A stretch of DNA of 64,000 nucleotides from Bradyrhizobium symbiodeficiens (GTDB taxonomy: Bacteria; Pseudomonadota; Alphaproteobacteria; Rhizobiales; Xanthobacteraceae): the NCBI RefSeq assembly GCF_002266465.3, contig NZ_CP029427.2, positions 1,118,501-1,182,500 on the forward strand. Reading direction: 5' to 3'. Positions 43,493-52,244 of the stretch are shown here, piece after piece. How positions within the stretch are numbered: position 1 is the stretch's first letter; the number at the start of each line of letters is the position of its first letter. The position numbers and the translations under genes were made by a program. The notes under the pieces are model-generated. The model was given only the letters and a program-made list of their open reading frames with translations. It did not search any database and had not been told where the DNA came from.

Positions 43493-44623
43493 TCAAATTG
43501 GCGCGGCGGCGCCGACAGTGTCGGCCGAGACGGCTTCGCGGGTGCCGAGCGGCTTGGGCTGCCCCGTGGTCGTATCGCTGAGCGTCTGCCGCTCGATCTC
43601 CGAATTCAGCTCGGCGCCGAACATGATGACGATGGCCGACATCCACATCCACGTCATCAGTCCGATCGCCGCGCCGAGCGAGCCGTAGGTGGCGTTGTAA
43701 TTGGCGAAGGCCGAGAGATACCAGGATAGCAGCGCTGACCCGGCAATCCAGAGGATGGCGGCGATGACTGCGCCGAGGCTGAGCCATTGCCAGCGGGGCG
43801 CATCGCGACTGGGCGCGAAGCGGTAAAGCACCGCGAGCGCCATGAGCAGGATGAGGAACATCAGCGGCCATCGTGCCAGCGCCACGATCAGCTTGCTTTC
43901 GGGCGCCATGCCGAGATGATTGAGCGCCAGCGGGAAGGCGACGACAACCCCCACCATCACCAGCAGCGCCACGATGCCGCCGACCGTAAAGGCCAGCGAC
44001 AACATGTTGAGCTTGATGAAGCTGCGCTTCTCGCGCTCTTCATAGGCGACATTGAGGGCGTCGAAGATCGACTTGACGCCGGCATTGGCGCTCCAGATCG
44101 CAAGTAGAAGACCGAGCAGGAAGGTGGCACCGAGGGTGGTATTGCCGTTCGACACCACGCGCGCGACCTGGTCCTCGACGATCTGGAACGAGCCTTGCGG
44201 CAGCATCGTCGCCAGCGTCTGCAGATTGGCGCTGATCGTCGCGGGATCAGCGAACAGGCCATATGAGGAGACCAGCGCCGTCACCGCCGGGAAGATCGCG
44301 AGCAGTCCGAAAAAGACGACGCCACCCGCTGTCGCAAGCAGGCGATCATCGTCGATGCGCTGATAGGTGCGCCAGAAGATATCCTTCCAGCCCGCCCAGG
44401 GGATCGCGAAGGGGCTCTTCGCATGACGGCCACGACCGGGCTGCAGCGCCGCACCTGCGGGGTGAGTTTCCGGTGAATTCCCCTCGTTGTTGCGATGGTC
44501 TGGTGGAGGTCCCGGTCGGATCAGGCCGGAATCCTGGAGATAGCGCTCCGCGGTGAGCACGAAGACGGCTGTGGCTGCTACCAGGAGCCACGAGTCGAAC
44601 TGCTCGGAGCGCCGCACCGGCAT
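43493..44623 (-). CDS. YihY/virulence factor BrkB family membrane protein
   Basis: 376 residues from ATG 44623; a TTG 63 bases upstream would overlap the previous gene. An N-terminal helix is followed by a linker and then the YihY core with about six membrane helices: GGVVFFGLLAIFPAVTALVS, LLAIWSANAGVKSIFDALNV and a late GSLGAAIGLMTWMWMSAIVI. The family was once called RNase BN in error and its function is not established. It begins one base after the holin-like gene ends, so both are co-transcribed. Confidence 0.88.
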   Translation of the reverse strand: MPVRRSEQFDSWLLVAATAVFVLTAERYLQDSGLIRPGPPPDHRNNEGNSPETHPAGAALQPGRGRHAKSPFAIPWAGWKDIFWRTYQRIDDDRLLATAGGVVFFGLLAIFPAVTALVSSYGLFADPATISANLQTLATMLPQGSFQIVEDQVARVVSNGNTTLGATFLLGLLLAIWSANAGVKSIFDALNVAYEEREKRSFIKLNMLSLAFTVGGIVALLVMVGVVVAFPLALNHLGMAPESKLIVALARWPLMFLILLMALAVLYRFAPSRDAPRWQWLSLGAVIAAILWIAGSALLSWYLSAFANYNATYGSLGAAIGLMTWMWMSAIVIMFGAELNSEIERQTLSDTTTGQPKPLGTREAVSADTVGAAAPI

Positions 44624-44624
44624 T

Positions 44625-45206
44625 TCAAGCGTCCGACCTTTGGCCGTGCCGCCTGCGGCGCGCCGCGGTGAACCCCGCAAGCCCAACCGCCGCGAGCATC
44701 AGGCCAAGCTGCACGGGCCGGATGGTGGGCCAGGCGGGTCTGCCGTGGCGGCGTTCGCCCGGCGCGAGCGGCGCCAGGGGAATCGCGGTTGCGACCTCTT
44801 TCACCGCCTCTTTGACCGTTCCGCGCGGAATCCGCGGCGTCGCGATTGCAACGCGCATCCGGCTGGCAAGCGGCACGATCGCCTTGGTCGGCCGCTTCAT
44901 CATCGCCATCGCCACGCCGGCGCAGACCGCGGTCAACACCAGCAGCACGGCCGCGACGGCGCCAAAGCCCCAGAATTGTCCGTGGGTGATTGCAACCCAG
45001 CGGTACAGGGCGATCAGGCCGACGAAAAAGGTCGCGATCAGAAACAGCCCGGCCGCTGCGAACAATCCGGCAGCGACCATATAGGACGTTGCGCGCCCCG
45101 TGGCCTGGCTGGTGCGGTCACGCAGATAGGATTGGGCGGCGCGCTTGAGATGGTTGAGTTTCAGCGCCATGCCGGCGCGCAGCAATTCGCCCGATGGCGC
45201 GAGCAT
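44625..45206 (-). CDS. Phage holin-like family (Holin_X type) membrane protein
   Basis: 193 residues. Basic N-terminus, two close membrane helices (VAAGLFAAAGLFLIATFFVG and FGAVAAVLLVLTAVCAGVAM), a Pro/Ala/Arg-rich region and a third hydrophobic helix near the C-terminus (LGLMLAAVGLAGFTAA). This is the chromosomal holin-like family usually found next to envelope genes; there are no phage genes here, so lysis is not implied. Operon with the BrkB gene. Confidence 0.75.
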   Translation of the reverse strand: MLAPSGELLRAGMALKLNHLKRAAQSYLRDRTSQATGRATSYMVAAGLFAAAGLFLIATFFVGLIALYRWVAITHGQFWGFGAVAAVLLVLTAVCAGVAMAMMKRPTKAIVPLASRMRVAIATPRIPRGTVKEAVKEVATAIPLAPLAPGERRHGRPAWPTIRPVQLGLMLAAVGLAGFTAARRRRHGQRSDA

Positions 45207-45296
45207 CTGGACATCCTCCGAAAGCGAGACAGTTCGTCGGGGATGAACGTGGCGGAATTTGACTTGTTCCGCCGGAGCAGAAGGTGCCGTGGCGGA

Positions 45297-46256
45297 TCAG
45301 GCCAGATCGGCGGCCGCGATCCAGAACACCTCGCCCTCGGAGTCCTCGGTGTCGAGCCAGAGCAGCGGCAGTTCCGGAAAGGCCTCGTCGACCAGGTCCC
45401 GGCCGCGGCCGATCTCGCAGATCAGCCCGCCATCCGGCGTCAGATGATAGGGTGCCCCGGCCAGGATGCGGCGGACCACATCCAGACCGTCGGCGCCGCC
45501 GTCGAAGGCGAGCTTCGGCTCGGCCCGGCATTCCGGCGGCAGCGCGGCCATGCCCTCAGCGTCGACGTAAGGCGGGTTGGTGATGATCAGATCGTATCTG
45601 GCATCGCCGAGCGGGGCGAACAGGTCGCCGCGATAGAGGCTGATCCGGTCCTCGAGGCCGTATTCGCCGACATTTCGCGTGGCGACTTCGAGCGCGCCCT
45701 TGGAGATGTCGACGGCATCGACGGCAGCGTTCGGGAAATGGTGCGCGGCGAGGATGGCAAGGCATCCCGATCCCGTGCAGAGATCGAGCACGCGTTCGAC
45801 CGCCGTGGGATCGTCGATCAGCGAGCCCGCCTCGCCGTCGCCGCCGAAATGCGACTCCAGCAGTTCGCCGATGAAGGAGCGCGGAACGATGACGCGCTCG
45901 TCGACATAGAAGGGCAGGCCGCGCATGTAGATCTTGTTGACGAGATAGGCGGCCGGTTTGCGCGTGGTGACGCGCTGATGGATGAGGTCGAGGATGGTCT
46001 TGCCTTCCGGCGCGGTGACGCGCGCGTTGGCGAACATCTCGAACTGCTCGGGATTGAGATGCAGCGCTTCGCTCACCAGGAAGGCTGCTTCGGCAACCGG
46101 ATCGGTCGTACCATGCGCAAAGGCGAGTTCGGCTTCGACAAAGCGGCTCACCGCATAGCGGACGAAATCGACCAGCGTGAGAAGTTCGCCCGGGCCGACT
46201 TTGGCGAGCTTTGGCGCGGCGCGGCCGCGTACGGTCTTCTTGGCTGCTTTCGCCAT
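45297..46256 (-). CDS. prmB: Ribosomal protein L3 N5-glutamine methyltransferase
   Basis: 319 residues. HemK-like methyltransferase: an N-terminal helical domain, RVIVPRSFIGELL, SAM-binding VLDLCTGSGCLAILAAHHFP and the catalytic IITNPPYVDAEGM. PrmB-type features are YLVNKIYMRGLPFYVDER and the substrate block AEPKLAFDGGADGLDVVRRI. Its start codon and the moaE stop share a base, so the two genes are coupled. Confidence 0.92.
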   Translation of the reverse strand: MAKAAKKTVRGRAAPKLAKVGPGELLTLVDFVRYAVSRFVEAELAFAHGTTDPVAEAAFLVSEALHLNPEQFEMFANARVTAPEGKTILDLIHQRVTTRKPAAYLVNKIYMRGLPFYVDERVIVPRSFIGELLESHFGGDGEAGSLIDDPTAVERVLDLCTGSGCLAILAAHHFPNAAVDAVDISKGALEVATRNVGEYGLEDRISLYRGDLFAPLGDARYDLIITNPPYVDAEGMAALPPECRAEPKLAFDGGADGLDVVRRILAGAPYHLTPDGGLICEIGRGRDLVDEAFPELPLLWLDTEDSEGEVFWIAAADLA

Positions 46257-46738
46257 CAGGATCGGGTCCAGCGTGCGGCGGCCTCGTCGTCGCGGGCGTG
46301 GGCTTCGACCCAGTCCGTGCCGGCTTCGCTCTCTTCCTTCTTCCAGAACGGCGCACTGGTCTTGAGGTAGTCCATCAGGAACTCGGCCGCATGGAATGCG
46401 GCCTGGCGGTGCTGCGAGGCGGTCAGCACCAGCACGATGTTCTGGCCCGGCATGAAGCGGCCGACGCGGTGGATCACGGTGACGCCGTTGAGCGGCCAGC
46501 GCGAAGTCGCCTCGTCGGCATGACGCCTGATCTCTTCCTCGGCCATGCCGGGATAATGCTCGAGCGTCAGCGCCGCGATCTTCGCGCTGTCCTCGTCACC
46601 GCGGCATATGCCGGAGAAGCTGACGACTGCACCGATGTCGGTACGGCTCCTGGTCAGGACCGCGATCTCGCGCGCGATGTCGAAATCGTCTTCCTGAATG
46701 CGGATGGTGACGGGGCAGGCGCCAGCAGAGGAGGTCAT
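46256..46738 (-). CDS. moaE: Molybdopterin synthase catalytic subunit
   Basis: 160 residues. MoaE transfers sulfur from MoaD thiocarboxylate to cyclic pyranopterin monophosphate. Family blocks are GAVVSFSGICRGD, LEHYPGMAEEEIRR, VIHRVGRFMPGQNIVLV and the active-site Lys in LMDYLKTSAPFWKKE. It lies 4 bases after moaD and overlaps prmB. Confidence 0.95.
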   Translation of the reverse strand: MTSSAGACPVTIRIQEDDFDIAREIAVLTRSRTDIGAVVSFSGICRGDEDSAKIAALTLEHYPGMAEEEIRRHADEATSRWPLNGVTVIHRVGRFMPGQNIVLVLTASQHRQAAFHAAEFLMDYLKTSAPFWKKEESEAGTDWVEAHARDDEAAARWTRS

Positions 46739-46742
46739 GAGC

Positions 46743-46994
46743 CTAGCCGCCGGTCATCGGCGGGAAGAACGCGATCTCGCGGGCGCCGGCGATTGCGGCA
46801 TCCGATTTCACGTGGGCATGGTCGATCGCGGTGCGGATCACCTTCGGCTTCTCGAAGGCGTAGGCATAGGCCTCGCTTTGGCCGGACAGCCACGCGATCA
46901 GTTCCTCGACGGTGCGCACGCTCGCCGGCGGCTCGATGGTCTCCTCCGCCTTGCCGACGCGCTCGCGTACCCAGGCGAAATATTTCACCTTCAT
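46743..46994 (-). CDS. moaD: Molybdopterin synthase sulfur carrier subunit
   Basis: 83 residues from ATG 46994, overlapping the pgsA stop (ATGA). A beta-grasp ubiquitin-like protein (VKYFAWVRERVGKAEETIE) ending in the essential Gly-Gly (FFPPMTGG), which is thiocarboxylated. Partner of the adjacent moaE. Confidence 0.94.
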   Translation of the reverse strand: MKVKYFAWVRERVGKAEETIEPPASVRTVEELIAWLSGQSEAYAYAFEKPKVIRTAIDHAHVKSDAAIAGAREIAFFPPMTGG

Positions 46995-47608
46995 CCCTCG
47001 TCCTCCTTGATGAGGTGATGGATGCCGGCGCGGAAATAGTCGTAGCCGGTGTAGATGGTCACGATCGCCGAGGCCCATAGCAGCGCGAGGCCCATCATCG
47101 AGACCACAGGCACCACCTCATCGCCGGCAGGCCCGGCGAGCAGGAACCCGATGGCGACGAGCTGGACCGTGGTCTTCCACTTCGCAAGCTTGGTGACGGG
47201 CACGCTGACCCGAAGCGCGGCGAGGTATTCGCGCAGGCCCGAGACCAGGATCTCGCGGCACAGGATCACGATGGCGGCCCACAACGACCAGCCATGGATG
47301 ATGCCGTCGGCGGCCAGCATCAGCAGGCACGAGGCGACCAGCAGCTTGTCGGCGATCGGGTCGAGCATCCGGCCGAACGCCGATTGCTGATTCCAGATCC
47401 GCGCATAATAGCCGTCGAGGTAATCGGTGACCGCGGCCGCGATGAACAGGGCCACAGCCACCCAGCGCAGCCAGAGCGGCTGATCCAGAATCGACTGCGC
47501 ATAGATGCATCCGATGACGACCGGGATCGCGGCGATCCGGCCATAGGTCAGGAGGTTCGGGAGGGACATCGCGCGGCTGGTCGTCCCTCGTGTCGTGGCG
47601 ATGTTCAT
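46991..47608 (-). CDS. pgsA: CDP-diacylglycerol--glycerol-3-phosphate 3-phosphatidyltransferase
   Basis: 205 residues from ATG 47608 (TAGGACG upstream); an ATG at 47569 (MSLPNLLTYGRI) is also plausible. The CDP-alcohol phosphatidyltransferase motif DG(x)2AR(x)8G(x)3D(x)3D is present as DGYYARIWNQQ, then FGRMLDPIADK. Multiple membrane helices. It makes phosphatidylglycerol phosphate at the inner membrane. Downstream of uvrC; its stop overlaps moaD. Confidence 0.93.
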   Translation of the reverse strand: MNIATTRGTTSRAMSLPNLLTYGRIAAIPVVIGCIYAQSILDQPLWLRWVAVALFIAAAVTDYLDGYYARIWNQQSAFGRMLDPIADKLLVASCLLMLAADGIIHGWSLWAAIVILCREILVSGLREYLAALRVSVPVTKLAKWKTTVQLVAIGFLLAGPAGDEVVPVVSMMGLALLWASAIVTIYTGYDYFRAGIHHLIKEDEG

Positions 47609-47705
47609 TCGTCCTACCAATACCGCTCGTGCCTGAAGGTCAACCGTTCCGCTCCGCAAGATGGGGTGCGGGATACGACGACCATATGACCACAGCCCCT
47701 TTAGT

Positions 47706-49772
47706 TCATCCCGGCTGGGGATGGAAATACTCGAAAATCCTGCGGGCGCTCTCGGCGCTCACCCCCGGAACTTTGCCGAGATCGCCGATCGAGGCCCGTT
47801 CGATCTCCTTCAAGGTCCCGAAATGATGCAGCAAGGCACGTTTGCGGGACGGGCCGATGCCCGGGATTTCCTGCAAGCCAGCCTCGCGGATGTCCTTCTT
47901 GCGCAGCTTGCGGTGCGAGCCGATGACGAAACGGTGGGCCTCGTCGCGCAGCCGCTGGATGAAATAGAGCACGGGGTCGCGCGGCTCCAGCTTGATGGCC
48001 TCGCGTTCCGGCATGAACAGGGTCTCGCGGCCGGCATCCCGGTCCGGCCCCTTGGCGACCGACATCAGCGACACCTGGGTCAGGCCGAGATTTGCGAAGA
48101 TCTCGCGGACGGCATTGAGCTGGCCGCGGCCGCCATCGATGATGACGAGGTCGGGCCATTGCGGGAAATCGTCGTCCTTCGCCTTGATGTTTTCCTTGGC
48201 CGCGCCCTCCTCGGGCGGGTTGATCAGGCGCTTGAAGCGCCGCTCCAGCACCTCGCGCATCATGGCGAAGTCGTCGCCGGGCGTGATCCCTTCCGACTTG
48301 ATGTTGAACTTGCGGTACTGGTTCTTCACGAAACCATCGGGGCCGGCGACGATCATGGCGCCGACCGCATTGGTGCCCTGGATGTGACTGTTGTCGTAGA
48401 CCTCGATGCGCTTGGGCGAATGGGGCAGGCCCAGCGTCGTCGCGATGGCGTCGAGCAGGCGGCTCTGCGTGGCGGTATCGGCGAGCTTGCGGCCGAGCGC
48501 CTCGCGCGCATTGGTCAGCGCATGGGTGACGAGTTCCTTCTTCTCACCGCGCTTGGGCGTGGTGACCTCGATCTTGTGGCCGGCCTTGAGCGAGAGCGCA
48601 TTGGCGAGCAGTTCGCTCTCCTCGATCTCGTGCGAGAGCAGGATGTTCCTGGGCGGCGGCTTGTCGTCGTAGAACTGCGCGAGGAAGGAGCCGAGCACCT
48701 CTTCCGGGGTGAACGTCTTTTCCGCGCGCGGAAAATAGGCGCGGTTGCCCCAGTTCTGGCCGGTGCGGAAGAAGAACACCTCGACGCAGGAGAAGCCGCC
48801 CTCCTGGTGGATGGCGAACACGTCGGCTTCCTCGACCGTACGCGGATTGATGCCCTGCTGCGACTGGATCGCCGACAAAGCGGCGAGGCGGTCGCGGTAG
48901 AGCGCGGCGCGCTCGAACTCGAGCTCGCCGGAGGCCTTCTCCATCTCGCCGGCGAGCTCCTGCTTTACCGCATGGCTCTTGCCGGACAGGAAGTCGCTCG
49001 CCTCGCGCACCAGGGTCGTGTAGCCGGGAAAGTCGATCTCGCGGGTGCAGGGGCCGGCGCAGCGGCGGATCTGGTAGAGCAGGCAGGGCCTGGTGCGGCT
49101 CTCGAAGAAGGAATCGGTGCAGGAGCGGATCAGGAAGGCGCGCTGCAGCGCCGTGATGGTGCGGTTGACGGCGCCGGCGGAGGCGAACGGACCGAAATAG
49201 CGCCCGGGCCGGCTCTGCGCGCCGCGATGTTTCAGGATCTGCGGCGCCCAATGGTCGCCAGTGATCAGGATGTAGGGAAACGACTTGTCGTCACGCAGCT
49301 GCACGTTGAAGCGCGGCCGCAGCTGCTTGATGAGGTTGGCTTCCAGCAACAGCGCCTCGGTCTCGGTGTTGGTCGAGACGATCTCCACGGTCACCGTGGC
49401 CGCGATCATGCGCAGGATGCGGGCGGGCTGCGGCGCATTCTGGCGCGCATAGTTGGAAAGGCGCTTTTTGACGTTCTTGGCCTTGCCGACATAGAGCACG
49501 TCGGCATTCGCATTGAGCATGCGATAGACGCCGGGCGAGGTGGGGGCGAGCCGGACCGCGCGCTCGATCGCCTCGTGGCCGGTCGCCAGCGTGCCTTCGC
49601 CGACGGCGCCGCTCTCTTCCAGGATATCGGGCAGCCGCGCATCGTCCTCGTCGTCGCCGCCGCTGGTGGCGGGATCGAGGTCGGGCGGCGTCTCGGCCGG
49701 GACGTCCGGCGCGGTGCCATGCACGGGTTTGCGCGCGCGGTCGTCCGGGTTGTCGGTGGAATCGTGAACCAT
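47706..49772 (-). CDS. uvrC: UvrABC system protein C (excinuclease subunit)
   Basis: 688 residues. After an acidic, Pro/Asp-rich N-terminal extension of about 75 residues ([19 protein letters not shown]) come the GIY-YIG nuclease ([20 protein letters not shown]), the Cys-containing region ([13 protein letters not shown]), the UvrBC domain (near [20 protein letters not shown]), the RNase H-like nuclease domain ([18 protein letters not shown] and [12 protein letters not shown]) and a C-terminal HhH ([17 protein letters not shown]). It makes both incisions of nucleotide excision repair. Confidence 0.95.
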   Translation of the reverse strand: MVHDSTDNPDDRARKPVHGTAPDVPAETPPDLDPATSGGDDEDDARLPDILEESGAVGEGTLATGHEAIERAVRLAPTSPGVYRMLNANADVLYVGKAKNVKKRLSNYARQNAPQPARILRMIAATVTVEIVSTNTETEALLLEANLIKQLRPRFNVQLRDDKSFPYILITGDHWAPQILKHRGAQSRPGRYFGPFASAGAVNRTITALQRAFLIRSCTDSFFESRTRPCLLYQIRRCAGPCTREIDFPGYTTLVREASDFLSGKSHAVKQELAGEMEKASGELEFERAALYRDRLAALSAIQSQQGINPRTVEEADVFAIHQEGGFSCVEVFFFRTGQNWGNRAYFPRAEKTFTPEEVLGSFLAQFYDDKPPPRNILLSHEIEESELLANALSLKAGHKIEVTTPKRGEKKELVTHALTNAREALGRKLADTATQSRLLDAIATTLGLPHSPKRIEVYDNSHIQGTNAVGAMIVAGPDGFVKNQYRKFNIKSEGITPGDDFAMMREVLERRFKRLINPPEEGAAKENIKAKDDDFPQWPDLVIIDGGRGQLNAVREIFANLGLTQVSLMSVAKGPDRDAGRETLFMPEREAIKLEPRDPVLYFIQRLRDEAHRFVIGSHRKLRKKDIREAGLQEIPGIGPSRKRALLHHFGTLKEIERASIGDLGKVPGVSAESARRIFEYFHPQPG

Positions 49773-49870
49773 GGCGCGAATTTAAGTGCTGGGGGTGCCG
49801 ATTTGAAGTTCCGGCAACGCCGCACGCACAGGATGGCGGCCCAGTTCCCGGTAACGCTTGCTTAAGCCTG

Positions 49871-49906
49871 TTAACAGCGCGGTAACCCGGCTTAACAGCC
49901 CTTTAA
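49871..49906. promoter_or_regulatory. CtrA-like binding motif array
   Basis: A perfect TTAA-N7-TTAA (TTAACAGCCCTTTAA, 49892-49906), preceded by TTAACAGCGCGGTAA (49871-49885), which matches with one mismatch in the second half-site; a further TTAAGCCTGTTAA (N5) begins at 49862. The consensus of the alphaproteobacterial cell-cycle regulator CtrA is TTAA-N7-TTAA. The sites lie 118-153 bp before the outer-membrane protein start and about 100 bp before uvrC, which is divergent. Confidence 0.55.
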
Positions 49907-50023
49907 CTTAAAACTCTCGATAAATCTTACGCGAAAAGGTCGTGGTTCCGTAACCATGCGGTTTGCCTTGCGCGGCGGCGTCAGGCTTCGCACCGGTTGC
50001 GACAGTTGCGTTGGGAGTGTGTG

Positions 50024-50647
50024 ATGAAGAGGTTCGTTGTGGGCGCAGCCGCGTTGGTTGCGGCCGGCTGGACAGCTTCGGCAGAGGCCGCCGACATGAG
50101 TTACGGTCAGCGCGCGCCCTATACCGTCAACCAGCCGCTCAACGCCTATAGTTGGGCGGGCCCGTATCTCGGCGCCAATCTCGGTTACGAGTGGGGCTCG
50201 GTGAGCAACAATCCCGCAAAGCCCGCCGGCTTCGTCGGCGGCGTGCAGGCCGGCTACAATTTCCAGAACGGCCCATGGGTGTTCGGCGTGGAAGGCGATA
50301 TCCAGGCCGCCGGTGCCGATGACACCTTCGCGCCGTGGAAGTTCTCCAATCCCTGGTTCGGCACCCTGCGCGGTCGCGCCGGCTATGCCTTCAGCAACAT
50401 CCTGTTCTACGGCACCGCGGGCCTGGCCTTCGGCGAGTTGCGCGCACAGACGTTCGGCTGGACGGAGTCGCACACCACCGCCGGCTGGACCATCGGCGCC
50501 GGCGCAGAGGTCGGCTTCGCGCCGAACTGGAGCGCGAAGCTCGAATATCTCTACATCGATCTGTCGTCGAGCCAGTTCGCGATTACAGGCGTGTCAAACG
50601 GCTATAGCGCCAGCGTTGTGCGCGCAGGCGTGAACTATCACTTCTGA
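50024..50647 (+). CDS. Outer-membrane beta-barrel protein (Omp25/Omp31-like porin family)
   Basis: 207 residues from ATG 50024 (GGGAG upstream). Signal peptide MKRFVVGAAALVAAGWTASAEAA. The mature part is an eight-stranded-type barrel: YSWAGPYLGANLGYEWGS, GGVQAGYNFQNGPWVFGVEG and a C-terminal SVVRAGVNYHF ending in Phe, as outer-membrane barrels do. It is a monocistronic gene with a strong terminator and a CtrA-like array upstream. Confidence 0.92.
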   Translation: MKRFVVGAAALVAAGWTASAEAADMSYGQRAPYTVNQPLNAYSWAGPYLGANLGYEWGSVSNNPAKPAGFVGGVQAGYNFQNGPWVFGVEGDIQAAGADDTFAPWKFSNPWFGTLRGRAGYAFSNILFYGTAGLAFGELRAQTFGWTESHTTAGWTIGAGAEVGFAPNWSAKLEYLYIDLSSSQFAITGVSNGYSASVVRAGVNYHF

Positions 50648-50678
50648 TAGCTGAAGAAGAAAATACCGGACGACAACC

Positions 50679-50707
50679 TCCCGGCCGCTCGCGGCCGGGA
50701 TTTTTTT
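50679..50707 (+). terminator. Rho-independent terminator of the outer-membrane protein gene
   Basis: Self-complementary TCCCGGCCGC and GCGGCCGGGA separated by TC, followed by a run of seven T. It begins 31 bases after the stop codon. Confidence 0.9.
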
Positions 50708-50754
50708 CGCTTTCTTGCGCCGAGTATTGCGCCGAAGACTGCGCGTCAGTCCCG

Positions 50755-50970
50755 CTAGGCCAAGATCACTAGATTGACCGCCTTCGGTCCCTTGCCCTTC
50801 TTGTCCGGCTCGACTTCGAAAGTAATGCGCTGTCCTTCCGCAAGGTCCTTCAGTCCGGCCCGCTCCACAGCCGTAATATGTACGAAGACGTCGCGGCCGC
50901 CGTCGTCAGGCTTGATGAAACCGTAGCCGCGTTCGCCGTTGAAAAACTTGACCGTTCCCGTCATGGCCAT
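50755..50970 (-). CDS. Cold-shock domain protein
   Basis: 71 residues from ATG 50970 (GGGGGAG 7 bases upstream). RNP1 is KFFNGERGYGFI and RNP2 is DVFVHI, the RNA-binding surface of CspA-type proteins. It ends VNLVILA. It probably acts as an RNA chaperone; whether it is cold-induced cannot be told from sequence. Confidence 0.93.
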   Translation of the reverse strand: MAMTGTVKFFNGERGYGFIKPDDGGRDVFVHITAVERAGLKDLAEGQRITFEVEPDKKGKGPKAVNLVILA

Positions 50971-51223
50971 CGGGAAACTCCCCCTCATTGCTCCTCCGTC
51001 GCGACGCAGACTCACGTCACGACATGACCGGGCGCTACGAAGCCCGGGAGAGCTGGCCATCCTTGGGCGGACCGCAACGGTCCGGCCGGATCTTTCTTAG
51101 GCCTTCACTCCGCCGCAACCATTCGCGGAAGCGGAACGTAAAGCCAGTCACGGAAACAGCATAATACGGTTCTCTGCAGATTGACCACCGCTCCTGCATA
51201 TTTTTCCCAAGAATGCCGGAGTG

Positions 51224-52084
51224 TTACGGTCTCGGTGTCTCCAATCGGAATCTGGCAGCGCCGCCCTGGCCGAGCGGCATTTCCAGCTCGGGCAGGATCG
51301 TCTTGAGCTCGCCCTGCAGCGTGTAGGGTGGATTGACGATCAGGAGCCCCGTGGAGGCGAGAGCCCCGCCATCGAGCTGGGGCGCAACGCTGAACTCGAG
51401 GCGCAGACAATTTCCCGGCGGTTTTGCTGCAGCTGCGAGCCGCGCCACGGTTTGGGCGAGCGTGTCGGTGGCACGCCGGTTCTTGGCCGGATACCAGATG
51501 ACGTAGATGCCGGTCGGCCATTTCGCGAAGGCTGTGGAGAAGGCTTCGCCCAGCCGCTCGAACTCGTCCTTTGCCTCGAAGGGCGGATCGATCAGCACGA
51601 GGCCGCGCCGCTCCTTCGGCGGCACGAAGGCCGGCAGCGCCACCCAGCCGTCGAGGTCGACCACGCGGGCCTGTTCGTCGCGACGCAGCACGGCGATCAG
51701 TGCCTTCCGCGCCTTCGGCTCGATCTCGCAGGCGACGAGGCGGTCTTGCGGCCTGAGCAGGCCGCGCGCGATCAACGGCGAGCCCGGATAGGCCTTGAGC
51801 TCACCCTTCGGATTGAAGGCGCGGACGATGTCGAGATAGGGCTTGGCCAGCGCCGCGCTCTCGTTCGACAGGCGCGCCTGCATCAGCCGCGCGATGCCGG
51901 TCAGCCATTCGCCGCCCCGGCGCGCCTCGTCGCTGTCGAGATCGTAGAGGCCGGCGCCGGCATGGGTGTCGATGACGCGGAACGCCCCGGGCTTGTCCTG
52001 CAGATAGGTGATGATGCGCGCCAGCACGATGTGCTTGATGACATCGGCGAAATTGCCGGCATGAAAGGCGTGATGGTAGTTCAT
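51224..52084 (-). CDS. rlmJ: 23S rRNA (adenine(2030)-N6)-methyltransferase
   Basis: 286 residues. Starts MNYHHAFHAGNFADVIKH, the RlmJ N-terminal signature, with SAM-binding VIDTHAGAGLYDL and catalytic LVLIDPPFE. YVIWYPAKNR is typical of the C-terminal part. It methylates A2030 of 23S rRNA. Not linked to neighbouring genes. Confidence 0.95.
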   Translation of the reverse strand: MNYHHAFHAGNFADVIKHIVLARIITYLQDKPGAFRVIDTHAGAGLYDLDSDEARRGGEWLTGIARLMQARLSNESAALAKPYLDIVRAFNPKGELKAYPGSPLIARGLLRPQDRLVACEIEPKARKALIAVLRRDEQARVVDLDGWVALPAFVPPKERRGLVLIDPPFEAKDEFERLGEAFSTAFAKWPTGIYVIWYPAKNRRATDTLAQTVARLAAAAKPPGNCLRLEFSVAPQLDGGALASTGLLIVNPPYTLQGELKTILPELEMPLGQGGAARFRLETPRP

Positions 52085-52122
52085 GGCGCAGAGTTACGAC
52101 ATCGCGCGATGAAAGTAACGGC

Positions 52123-52228
52123 TTGTCATTCCGGGGCGGTGCGTAGCACCGAGCCCGGAATCGATCTTGCCACCGAAGATGCCGTCAGATGGAGTCCGGG
52201 ATCGCGCTCCGCGCGCCCCGGATTGACG
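52123..52228. repeat. Dispersed palindromic repeat, family H
   Basis: Begins TTGTCATTCCGGGGCGGTGC and ends CCGCGCGCCCCGGATTGACG. Between two minus-strand genes (RNase T2 and rlmJ), so it is not at a convergent junction. Confidence 0.65.
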
Positions 52229-52244
52229 ATGCGGAGACCTCGAC

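Noticed and set aside
44625..45206. Prophage remnant suggested by the holin-like gene
   Set aside because: No other phage gene nearby; this holin-like family is a normal chromosomal envelope protein.
47661..49865. 734-residue open frame antisense to uvrC
   Set aside because: Shadow of uvrC created by high GC; sequence is His/Arg/Leu-rich without family blocks, and the uvrC motifs on the other strand are complete.
51069..51083. GGACCG-CAA-CGGTCC hairpin between rlmJ and the cold-shock gene
   Set aside because: Six-bp stem whose T-rich side faces the plus strand, where no gene ends; not a supported terminator for the minus-strand genes.
51105..51230. Short minus-strand frame ending YVPLPRMVAAE after rlmJ
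   Set aside because: The tail looks protein-like, but there is no ATG or ribosome site outside rlmJ that would give more than about 30 residues. Kept only as a note.
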